The notes under the pieces were generated by a model. The model saw only the letters and a list, made by a program, of their open reading frames with translations. It ran no database searches and had not been told where the DNA came from. A DNA stretch of 16,834 bases from Glomus cerebriforme (Eukaryota; Glomeromycota; Glomeromycetes; Glomerales; Glomeraceae), in contig QKYT01000654.1 in NCBI GenBank assembly GCA_003550305.1, positions 48,236-65,069 on the forward strand, read 5' to 3'. Shown here piece after piece: positions 7,878-16,753 of this stretch. A program made the translations under genes and the position numbers. Each line of letters starts with the position of its first letter. Position 1 is the first letter of the stretch.

Positions 7878-8290
7878 TGCAATAGGTATATCAAGGATCA
7901 AGATTCTTTGATAGGAACAAGCTGGATGGTCAAGGTGCTACTCTTTAATAAGCAGTCAACTCAATTCGCAAGAGAATATCTGGTGGTGTCGTGAGGAATT
8001 GACCTATTTTGGAAGATACCTACTGGGATGGCTAAGGGGTTATTTGATATGGATTCAAATGATGGGTTAGTAAAGTACGAAGTAATAGCCTTTAGATAAG
8101 ACAGTATAAGCAGTTATCTCGATTCATCTGAAGCATCTGTTAGGGTGATTCATGTACCATTTCTGGTAGGAGTAGATAAATAAAGTTTAGTAGTAGGTTT
8201 TTTTTCTTTTCTGTATTTTTTAGTTTTAGTATTTTAGATAGTTTCTTTCTTTCTGAATGTTGGTACTAGTAGCTGGCATCTATAATTCTT
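7878..8290 (+). repeat. dispersed repeat, copy A
   Basis: About 400 bp recur in the same orientation at about 16273-16670. Shared landmarks include AATAGGTATAT, ATTCTTTGATAGG, GACAGTATAAGCAGT, TCGATTCATCTG, TCCTGGTAGGAGTA-like sequence and TAGATAGTT. Over 49 bases from 7884 I count seven differences, all transitions. No coding frame survives. Confidence 0.7.
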
Positions 8291-8421
8291 CTTAAACATT
8301 TCATATTAGTTTGAAAATCCAAGTTTGAGGGATATAGTATTCTTTGTTCTGAAGTTTGGCACTAGCATCTGATTTTTATAACTTCATCAATGTTTCATGC
8401 TAGTTTGAAGACCCAAGTGAA
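8249..8421 (+). repeat. degenerate tandem duplication, about 97-bp step
   Basis: 8249-8325 and 8346-8421 align along their length: TTCTGAA, a TTGGYACTAG core, ATCT, TATAA, TTTCAT, TAGTTTGAA and CCAAGT occur in the same order. A third partial core, TTGGTACTAGCACTGG, occurs near 8500. It overlaps the end of the dispersed repeat and is probably internal structure of the same old element. Confidence 0.5.
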
Positions 8422-8599
8422 TTGTAGGAAGATTCAGGTAAACTGAACAAAAGATATTTATCTTGAGGAAAGATTTGAAAGAACTGGTTGAAAGGTTTTA
8501 TTTTTGGTACTAGCACTGGAATATGAGAGAGAATCAGAGTATATTAACTATCTAAGGAGAGTCTTATTTCAGTCCCTATTCTGAAAAATCATTAAGTTA

Positions 8600-10390
8600 A
8601 AATGAAATTTTATCTTAAATTTTTTATAATTAGTAATAAAGTTATTTTTAAGTAAATTATTTATAGCTTCATCCTATATTAAAGTTTATAATATTAAAAT
8701 ACTATATTCTTTTCGTATTTAAAACTCTAATAATTTTGTATTCTGAATAATATTATTAGAGATTTATAATTTATTATTATTTTATTAATACTTTAAATTA
8801 GTAACTTTTGCATAACAAATTTTGGCCTTTTGTATAAATTGTTAATCATTTTCAAAGGCTATATATATATTTATTCTTTAGATATTCTAATAATAGCAAT
8901 TCTTTTAGAATAAAATGTTATATATTTGTTAAATTTTATTTGTACTTTAATAGATAGTTTTATTTTAAGTCAAATTGCATAATAATAAAAAAAGAAATTT
9001 TATTTAAAAATATAAATTATTAGTAGTACTGTATTAAAATACAGAAATTTATATAAAATCATATTAAATTATTAAATAAATTTTTTTTTGAAGATAAGAT
9101 GAAATACTAACCAACTTTATTAATATAATTTAGTGCACATAGGCGGATTATAAAGCAACTAGGTATTGTATGTAAACATGTAGCTAAAACTTCTAAAAGT
9201 TTGATTAAGGTTTCGGCATCTCCATTTTAGTATAATTAATAACTTTAATTATGATTAGAACTTAGCTGAAACTCTTGAGACTTCATTTTATAGTTTCAGC
9301 CAAATTTCGGATTGATTTTTATAATATTTTGGCTTAAATTAAGTTTGAAAATTTGGCTGAAAGTCACGTGAAAAGGTTTTGGCTACATGTATAATTATAT
9401 ATTTATTATAATACTCTCTAATATTAAGGCAAATTTAATGATAAATATGTATTTTTTCATAAAATTAAATTAGATTATCTTGGTAGATTTTAATTTATAT
9501 TTTCTTAGTTTAATATTAATTAAATCCATTTCATTTTTAATTAATATATTTTCTTCATATAAATATTCATAAATAGTAAAATTTTAACTTGAAATTCTAA
9601 GATAATGCTAATAATATAGCTAATATCAGTCTTATACTTCTAAAAATAAACCAATGAGATCTAGTATACATGCACATTCTTATTACAAATTTATTTATAC
9701 AAATTTTTGTAAAATTATCAATTAGTATTATAGATATAGTATATTAAGATATAATTTCTCAAATTAAAACAAATTCCATTCCATATGACTTATTTTTCAT
9801 AGGTAATGTGGAATTAAAAAATCTATTTTTCTTTTTATTATTGCATAAATAATATAAATTAAATATTTTCCTTTATATATTATTCTATTAACTATAATTA
9901 TTACAAATAGCAAAATAATTTCTTTATTAAAAGTTGCTTTTTTATCTTGCTAATTTATTTCAAAAATATTTTTTTTTAATCCAATTTTTTTATTTTACAT
10001 GTAATTATTGTTTTATATTCCATGAGTTCAAGTCAAGTTTGAGTTTGCTTCAATTTCTTTATTTGATATTCATTAATAAGTTATCTTTAAAACTCCAAGC
10101 ATTAGTTGGTAAATTCTAAAATCTAACATTTTTTTTATGTTTTATAGTTATTAACTCTTTCTTATGATAGAGTTTCTTTATTAAAAGAATTTAATTTTTA
10201 GCTTTTTTTTCCATAATGTTTATTGATGGATTATTAACATAGACTATTCCATTACATTCTTTTTCACCAAATCCTTTTTCATTTTTTTAAATACATTTCT
10301 TTCATTCTCAAAAATTGTTAAAATCTGTATAATTACAAATATCCAATTTCTCAGATAAATTTGTTATAAAAACTACTTTTTATTTATTTC
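8600..10390. other. long AT-rich gene-free region
   Basis: Apart from the MITE-like element at 9176-9390, I see no gene, RNA or intact transposon. The sequence is dominated by A and T with frequent TTTAAT/ATTAAA words. A 61-codon frame at 9934-10119 is rich in Phe, Leu and Lys, as expected from AT-rich non-coding DNA. Confidence 0.6.
9176..9390. mobile_element. MITE-like element with ACATGTAGC termini
   Basis: ACATGTAGCTAAAACTT (9176-9192) is inverted at 9374-9390 as AGGTTTTGGCTACATGT, a match of 15 of 17. An inner inverted pair, TTTCAGCCAAATTTC (about 9292-9306) and GAAAATTTGGCTGAAA (about 9347-9362), can form a hairpin, and TCACGTGA lies just inside the right end. The body is non-coding. 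I could not establish a target-site duplication. Confidence 0.55.
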
Positions 10391-10760
10391 TATTTCAAAT
10401 TTGGCGAATTACTACGGTATTAGTGAATAGAAAAAGGCAAAAAAAAAACTCCATAGGATATTTATATGTTGAAAAATTTTTTCAATTTGTGTGACCTGAT
10501 CATATGATCAAATACGAACTTTTCAGCATTTCACTTTTTGTAATTGCTAATAGATAAGTATTTTTTTAAAAAAAGTAATCCCCTATTTGAACCTTAAATT
10601 TAAGATTCCAAGCAACACGTGATCTTAGGTCAATTAAAAAAAAAACGCAAAAAATCTGCGCGAATCTCATCTCTATAAAAACATTCTTTCACCTTTTTTA
10701 TTCTTTTTTTTCGTTTAGTTTTTTTTTTTTACAAAAAAGAAAACAAATATAAATGAACTC
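10391..10760 (+). promoter_or_regulatory. promoter-like patch without an obvious gene
   Basis: A 14-bp palindrome, TGATCATATGATCA, lies at 10497-10510. CACGTG at 10616-10621 precedes TATAAAA at 10674-10680 by 53 bp. A pyrimidine-rich tract follows, as at fungal transcription starts. The first ATG downstream (about 10754) opens only four codons, so a transcript from here would be non-coding or spliced in a way I cannot see. It would run towards the minus-strand gene at 11302-12818. Confidence 0.3.
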
Positions 10761-10972
10761 GGTTTAAAAAATTATTTGAAGATAATTTTTCTTTAAATAA
10801 AAGACACTCCTATTCTCATTAAAAAAAAAGTAAAATAAAATAAATATCGAAAAGAAAAAAAAATTTCCCATGTTCAATATTACAAAAGAAAAAAAATGAA
10901 AAATGAAATAAAATTCAAAAATAAAAAATAAAATATTTGTATATATTATATTTCATAATAAAAAAAAAAAAA

Positions 10973-11001
10973 GGAGGAAAAAAATATATTTTTTTTCCTC
11001 C
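10973..11001. repeat. strong A/T-rich hairpin with GGAGG/CCTCC arms
   Basis: GGAGGAAAAAAA (10973-10984) and TTTTTTTCCTCC are inverted around TATA. The arms are at least 12 bp and differ only by one extra T. It lies about 300 bp beyond the stop of the 11302 gene, within otherwise simple A/T sequence (10750-11240) in which I see no gene. Confidence 0.55.
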
Positions 11002-11243
11002 CAAAAATGTCCTTTACAAAAAGAAAAAAGTGGTGAAATAAAAAGGTTTTACATAAAAAAAAATTTTTTTTTTTTGGGTTTTTTTTTGTTTACAATATAT
11101 TCAACAAGTAAACATCAAAGTCTATTAAAGACTATAATAAAAAGAAATTCTACTGCTATACTACTAATTATATCACAAGATATATATAATTTTTTTTTAT
11201 TTATATAACTTACAAAATTTATAAATTCATTTGCAATTCAAGT

Positions 11244-11249
11244 TTTATT
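11244..11249 (-). terminator. poly(A) signal of the 11302-12818 gene
   Basis: AATAAA on the minus strand lies about 53 nt beyond the stop codon, a normal distance for 3'-end processing. Other A-rich variants occur further on, so the actual cleavage site is uncertain. Confidence 0.45.
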
Positions 11250-11301
11250 TCTAAGACGCGATTGCATTCGATGATTTACAAATATCAACCAAATTTTCCA
11301 A

Positions 11302-12818
11302 TCAGAACAATGCAGATTTTCTCCTGTCAGCAGCCGATTTACTTCGTCTCTCAGCAGCAGCCGCATAAAGTTTATTAACAGCCTTACGACGAATGCGAGT
11401 AGCGAAGTTTTTAGCCATATCTGGGCCTTTTGGTTGACGAATAGGTAAAACCGCGTCAGGATGTACCTTCATTGGACCTCCAAACACACTAATGAAATCC
11501 AAGAGAAAAAAAAATCAATGATCTCTCGCTTTAACAATCACTTCCTCATGCTTTTTATTTGACTTTAAAAGATAAGTAAAACAAAAGACATACATCCAAA
11601 AAAAAAACAAAAATTTATTTACCTTCTACGTCTCTCTTCTTTTGCAGTTGAGGGAACCGTATTAGAACGTTGTTGATGCGACGTTCCGGTTGGTGTTTGA
11701 GGAGGAATATATTCTTGTGGATAGTCATAATAATAATAGCAATATGGACCTTCTTCGGCTTCCTCTTCGTATGGCATGATGTAATTTAAGTCATAATCAG
11801 TTCCATTATAACCATCAGAAGGTAAAAATCCTGGAGTTGGTGGCGAAGATTCTTGAGAATCAGAATCGTCAGGATGACTAAGAACAACAACAGGAGTTCC
11901 TTGACCTAATTCAACTTGACGATAATTTGTTGGAACAAATCGAAAAGGAGCAGGATTTGCACTATAACGTCTAAGCCTAGATTGTTGTTCTACAGCTTGC
12001 AAATAAGCTTGCTCACCATATACAAGAGCATATGCCTGTTGAGGAATTGTAGCTGATTGAGGTGGCCTAATTGCTTGTCTGATGTCCTTTGGAAAACCAG
12101 AAGATGGTTTTGCAAGGGTTGCCGTTTTTGGAGGATTGGGAAGGTTTAAGGCTCTATTCACCTTCGGAGGAAAAGTAGCCGTTTGAGGAACTCTACTCAA
12201 ATTATTATGAGCTTGAGATGAAGATTTTGACAAGTTAAGTGGTTTTGGCGTGGGTCTAGAACTGGTCGACTTCTGTTGCTGTTGAAGTTGTTTGTTGGAA
12301 GAAGTAGTAACAATATTCGAAGTATTATTCTGAACATTACCATTACTTGTCTTAGGAGGACTCCTCGACAAGTTATTTGGAGGAGACCTTGAAATAAAAA
12401 CACTTTGAGGTGGAGAAGACCTATTATTCATATTCAACATTTGAGGTGAAGACCTAGATAAGTTTATTTGTTGCTGCTGTTGTTGTCTTTGATCGTTTTT
12501 AACAAAAGTAGCAGTTTTTGGTTGCATTACATACATTTGTTGTTGTTGATTTTGCCTTGGAAATTGAGCCGTCTTTGGAGTTTTAATAGAAGGTGCTCCT
12601 TGTTGTGCATTATTATTGTAAAAGTTTCTTGAAGCTGTACTCATATTTTGAGCACGTTCCACGTTTATTGACTTCAAGTTAGCAGGTCTAGATTTATTAT
12701 TACCACTATCCCTACGTTTACCTTGGTCACCGTTTGAGCTGCTGTTATTCCTCCAGGACTGTCTTGTTGGGTCTTGGTTGGACGGTTGATGTTGAACTTG
12801 AACACCGCCGGCGTCCAT
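11302..12818 (-). CDS. 460-residue disordered protein with repeated P[KQ][TS]AT and LSRS motifs
   Basis: Exon 1 is 12818-11623 and exon 2 is 11488-11302. The 134-nt intron (11489-11622) has GTAAAT and TTTCATTAG and splits an AGT codon. The spliced length is 1383 nt, exactly 461 codons, which supports the model. The N-terminal two thirds is rich in Asn, Gln, Ser and Pro. It carries five copies of P[KQ][TS]A[TQ][FLI] (residues 81, 100, 211, 230, 253) and five LSRSSP-like motifs (120, 142, 150, 196, 207). A PKA-type LRRYS lies at 282-286, an acidic Tyr-rich patch (EEEAEEGPYCYYYYDYPQEY) at 351-370, and RSNTVP at about 384. The C-terminus is basic and helical: VFGGPMKVHP, LPIRQPKGPDMAKNFATRIR, then RRKAVNKLYAAAAERR. 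I do not recognise the family. An RQPxGP..NFAxRxRR tail is dimly reminiscent of uncharacterised fungal proteins. The repeats and basic tail suggest a phosphoregulated scaffold or RNA-associated protein; this is inference. Confidence 0.85.
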
Positions 12819-12945
12819 TATTATTTATTTTATAAAAATTATTTTACAGGAATAAAGTTATTTTTTTTTTAAAAAAAAAAAAAGTCGTTTTTCAAATTAT
12901 TAAAGGAAAATTTCAAGTTTGTTTTTATATGCTAGTAAGGTCGTT

Positions 12946-12954
12946 CTTTTTATA
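12946..12954 (-). promoter_or_regulatory. TATA box of the 11302-12818 gene
   Basis: TATAAAAAG on the minus strand lies about 128 nt upstream of the ATG at 12818. This would leave a leader of roughly 100 nt that includes the A/T homopolymer tract at 12850-12885. Confidence 0.45.
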
Positions 12955-13092
12955 TTTGGAAATTAGAATAAAAAATACAAAAAAAAAAGAAATAAAAAGC
13001 AAAGACGACGAAAAAATATATTAAATTGTAATGAACAAAAAATAAAAAGCTTTTCCTTTGAATGGGAAACGAGTGACTGGGTACCTATAACG

Positions 13093-13158
13093 ATGCAGGA
13101 CCAGCCAGTGGCCCACTACCAAGAAAATGATGCAAAGGGAGAGGGTGATTCTTGGTAA
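13093..13158 (+). other. 21-codon small ORF containing a 9-bp inverted repeat
   Basis: ATG at 13093 opens 21 codons (MQDQPVAHYQENDAKGEGDS, then W) to TAA at 13156-13158. The region 13060-13160 is clearly more GC-rich than its surroundings. It includes perfect inverted arms TACCAAGAA (13117-13125) and TTCTTGGTA (13149-13157). It is divergent from the gene at 12818, so it is more likely promoter sequence than a protein gene. Confidence 0.2.
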
Positions 13159-13204
13159 AGAAGCAAAAGATAAAAATTCGACCACCTGCGTATTTTGACA
13201 ATTT

Positions 13205-13300
13205 TGGGGGGATTAGGGGTAAATAGGCTTCTTTGGGTTACATGTGGTATATTCGAGGTGTGACATTAAATGTTACAAGGGGGAGAAAAAGAGGGGTATT
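13205..13300. promoter_or_regulatory. cluster of AGGGG (STRE-like) elements
   Basis: AGGGG occurs at 13215-13219, 13278-13282 and 13292-13296, about 400-480 bp upstream of the 12818 start. In yeasts AGGGG/CCCCT is the stress response element bound by Msn2/4-type zinc fingers; whether this holds in Glomeromycotina is not known to me. TGTGACATTAAATGTTACA at 13259-13277 is a near-palindrome within the cluster. Confidence 0.3.
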
Positions 13301-13419
13301 TATTTGCATACGGATGACTGCGGGAAAAATGATTTTTAGTATACCTGATCTCTAGGCGAAGTCGAGTGGCGCTAAATTGTTTTGTAATTTTGGTAAAAAC
13401 TTGTGTTTTTTTATTGGTT

Positions 13420-14880
13420 TATATCAGGCTGTGAATAATTTGATTATAAAAAAAAAAAAAAAAAAATTGGAAGATTAATAATAATAATAAATAATAATAT
13501 ATTTTTTTTAAACATATTCCGATTAGAAATTCAGCCGAGAATAGCGTGATTATTAAAAGGGCTCAAAATTAAAAGAGCGGGAAAAAATAAATCAAAAAAA
13601 TTCGGGTTTCACAAGATAATCCCATGCTTCATACAAAAAAAAATTATATTGAGAATCGACAAAAAAGAAACCAATAAATGTATAAAAAATCTCACGATAT
13701 GTAAACAAAAATTTCTGGTTTTTTTTATTTTTAATATTGTTATATTGTAGATTTTTTTTTATTAATAATAAATGTTAATATTGTTTATTTATTTTTATTA
13801 TTCAAAATAAAGTATGGTCCAGTCACTAGTGTAATGTTTTTGTTGGGTCAGTTGGAGAATTGATTGGTTTAAAAGTTGTTATAAATTGACAATGGAAGAA
13901 AGAACCGAAGGCGGAGTAAACAAAAGAAAATACGAATTAACTTTTTTATAACAAGGAAATAAACTGTCATCATTATACAATAGTTGATATGAAATCTAAT
14001 CATTAAAAATTAAAAATATAAATTTCAATGAAATAAATGATGACTTTAGGCGGGCTTTGGTATTACAAAGCCTTTTTTCAATTATCACCTTCTATATTTA
14101 ATTATAACGGCTTTTTATTTTTATCTAAGCATATATCATTGCTGAGCCGAGCAACCGGTTTCTTGAATAACTTTGTAAACGTGTTTATATTTTCAGGTAA
14201 CAATTGAAAATAAATCTCCACGCGAAAATTCTTTTTAATATTATTTATTTATTATAATACATGAAGGATTTAAAAATAGAACGAGATCATCGAAATAAAT
14301 AATGATTAGCATAATTAGCACTACCATGCTTTAATAAAAGAAAATTTTTTATTTCCGTAAATTCTTAAATTCAACCAATTATAATTTACCGATTTTTTAA
14401 TTGTTTATTTTTTTTAAAAAAAAAAATTTGTGCATAAAACAGATAAAAAAAACAAATAGAAATTTTTTATTTAAAAAAAAAAGGTTTCAAAAAAGATTTT
14501 ATTACACGACATATAATGATAATTATTATAATTTTCTATCGAAAAAATTTTAATTATATATAAAATTTTATTATAATTTAAAAAAACCTTCATCTTTCAC
14601 TTTATCAACAATATCTACACCAAATTGTAATAATGTACAATTTATTATTCTTTATAAATCATACAGATAAGGTTGCTCACCAAAACTAGGGAGTTTAGAC
14701 AATGCTAAAATTTAATGAACCTATATTAAAATCTTATTAAAAAATTAGCAAAACTTAATAAAAAGTGAAATTTAGTAAAATTATACTATTATAATTTAAA
14801 ATCTTATTAAAAAACCTGCAAATTAATCAAATTATTCAAGTAATAAATAAAATAAATATTAGGATTTTGTAATTTATCGT
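13420..14880. other. gene-free AT-rich region with simple repeats and hairpins
   Basis: The region holds a poly(A) tract near 13448-13466 and an AAT/ATA microsatellite at about 13477-13500. Perfect inverted arms GTCATCATT (13966-13974) and AATGATGAC (14036-14044) are present. A hairpin GGCTTTG/CAAAGCC with a 6-nt loop (14053-14072) is followed by six T. No coding frame, tRNA or rRNA was found. Confidence 0.5.
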
Positions 14881-14883
14881 CAT

Positions 14884-14930
14884 GGCGATGCATCGCCAGT
14901 GTCACGTGATGAATAATTCCGGCCGGAATT
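14884..14930. repeat. cluster of three perfect palindromes
   Basis: Within 47 bp lie GGCGATGCATCGCC (14884-14897, 14 bp), TCACGTGA (14902-14909, 8 bp) and AATTCCGGCCGGAATT (14915-14930, 16 bp). The GC-rich cores contrast with the AT-rich flanks. This may be the end or centre of a foldback element, or a protein-binding array. Confidence 0.55.
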
Positions 14931-15086
14931 AAATGATTTGCAATAAATTTGCCTTTTTTGAAATCTTGTATAATCTAAAATTTCAATTTTAGAAAGAAAT
15001 AAAATTGCTTTTTTTGGATTGTGTAATATTACCTAAGATCCAAATAAGGATATTTGGGTAGCATTATAAAATTTGGGCAAAATTAA

Positions 15087-15180
15087 GCATGTGATGAATA
15101 ATATATGACAAATAGTATTTATTATACCAAAAAATTCGTCCCTAGAATAAATAGTAAAAAATTATTATATAGGTTAGTGA
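15087..15180 (+). repeat. diverged partial copy of the 5771-6015 MITE interior
   Basis: AGCATGTG, TGACAAATA, AAAAAATT, GTCCCTA, ATAAATA and AAAAAATT occur here in the same order and similar spacing as at 5844-5935 within the MITE. Its CGCGCG centre is replaced by AT-rich sequence and no terminal repeats remain. Confidence 0.5.
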
Positions 15181-15204
15181 CAGGAATGGTGATTAGGGAT
15201 GGAA

Positions 15205-15350
15205 GTAGCTTTAATCAATTTGGCTTTGACTTAGTAGAGTAATTTGAAGCAGCTTAATTTGAATTGACTTAAGTCAACTCAAGTTAACTCACTAATTCAA
15301 ACTAATTCAAACTAACTCAAACTAACTTGAACTGATTCAAGTAACTCAAA
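15205..15350. repeat. 10-bp tandem repeat with inverted partner
   Basis: From about 15271 to 15350 the 10-mer ACTAATTCAA and variants (ACTAACTCAA, ACTGATTCAA, AAGTTAACTC) repeat about eight times in exact 10-bp register. TTGACTTAAGTCAA at 15264-15277 is a perfect 14-bp palindrome, extending to 24 bp with one mismatched pair. The left side (15210-15262) contains the complementary TTTGACTTAG and AATTTGAA words, so the whole is an imperfect foldback. Confidence 0.6.
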
Positions 15351-15360
15351 ATTATTCTTT

Positions 15361-16272
15361 TTATATATTGATTTATTTATAAAATAAATAATAATTTTTT
15401 TATTTATGAGAGATAGGAGAAGCAACTCTTCCTGCTGATTCTTATGCTCATTTCTCTGAAGATGTTTTAGAAAGAAAAGTTGCACTTTTTGGTCATTTTG
15501 TCTTAAAAAAATAGTTTTTTAGTCTTAGGAAAAGTTGCTTTATACTGCTAGAGTTAATTAGAAAGGTTTAGAAAGTTTAAAATATAGTTTCCAGCACATT
15601 AAGTTTCTTCAAAAGTCAGGTTCAAGATAACTTTCAGTCACCTACATCTTTCTCTAAGTTGATATTTGAGAAGCCATTTGATATTCTAAGGTACTCTTTA
15701 CATGCATAAGATGGTTAGGTTGGACTTGTGGCTGCTCTTAGTGGATCCAGGAGCAAGCTTAGCATAGAGTTTCTTTGAAAGTAAATAACTTTTTATAGAG
15801 TTAACATATGGACTTAGCGCAGCAAGAAGAGTCTTTTCTGACGTATAAATTTGGTAAATAATTTCCCTTTTATAAAGTTATAATCTTTATTTTTATTAGT
15901 GAAAAGGTAAAAGGACATCAAAGTTTTCAGACTTGTGAAAATAAATTTTGAACTAGCTTTAGATTTTTCATATACCTTTTGGATTTTTCTGATTTTCTTG
16001 ACGCTAGAATTTTCATCATATTATAGCAGTTTCTCTGGTGGAAGGTGTAAGGTACTGGAAATTTTGATTGACAGCTGATCATCTGTTGATGATTGGTTCC
16101 CTTATTATAACACATTCTTTGGTTTTTTGTTTCACAGTGATGATCCCTTATTTTTGCTCCTTAAGGTGACATCATGATTAGTTATTAGAAAATTTAATAA
16201 AAAGAATGCAATGTCAGGTATGTAATATAAGTAGATTTATTTTGGATATTCAGGAATAAGATCATTATTTTT
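15361..16272 (+). other. no gene; probably degraded transposon DNA
   Basis: Base composition is less AT-rich than at 8600-10400. A 32-codon frame at 15416-15514 (GEATLPADSYAHFSEDVLER, then KVALFGHFVL) looks protein-like, but it is short and bounded by stops. It is followed in other frames by more stop-ridden stretches. Together with the adjoining dispersed repeat, this suggests an old decayed element, which I cannot assign to a class. Confidence 0.3.
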
Positions 16273-16670
16273 CACAATAGGTATATTAAGGATTAAAATT
16301 CTTTGATAGGGACAAGCTAGACAGTCAAAGTAAAAAACTACGAATTCACTCTTTAGTAAGCAGTTGATTCGATTCTTGGAAGAATGTCTGGCGGTACTAT
16401 GAGAAATTGGCCTATTTTGAAAAATACCTACTGGAATGGATATTTGCTAATTTACTAGTAAGGGTGGGCAAGATATTTAGTGATGGTCTTCAGATGAGAC
16501 AGTATAAGCAGTCAACTCGATTCATCTGGAGTATTTGTTAGGATGTCTGTCATACCGATCCTGGTAGGAGTAAAGGAATAGAGATTAGTAATAAGTTTTT
16601 TTTTTTTTGTATCTTTAGTTTAGTATTATAGATAGTTATTTCCTTTTTAGATATTGGTACTACATCAGGA
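16273..16670 (+). repeat. dispersed repeat, copy B
   Basis: This is the second copy of the repeat at about 7878-8290, in the same orientation and about 8395 bp away. It has a short insertion (about 16331-16345) relative to copy A. Differences are largely transitions, including CA to TA changes relative to copy A. Confidence 0.7.
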
Positions 16671-16753
16671 ATTTATTTGGTATGAAGTATTTCATAAATC
16701 TACGCCTTTGTAATACTACGTAAGGCTACGACCCCGTCGAAAGATTATGGAAC

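Noticed and set aside
9934..10119. 61-codon Phe/Leu-rich ORF
   Set aside because: Its composition is what extreme AT content gives; it has no context or motif.
14053..14078. Bacterial-type rho-independent terminator
   Set aside because: The shape fits, but the window is eukaryotic and no bacterial-type gene is nearby.
14037..14145. C/D-box snoRNA (ATGATGA at 14037, CTGA near 14142)
   Set aside because: There is no terminal stem, and both boxes are short words likely by chance.
15927..16115. 62-codon minus-strand ORF
   Set aside because: It lies in degraded repeat DNA and shows no recognisable domain.
7878..16670. LTR retrotransposon with copies A and B as LTRs
   Set aside because: The interval has no gag-pol and contains an ordinary spliced gene; the copies are too diverged.
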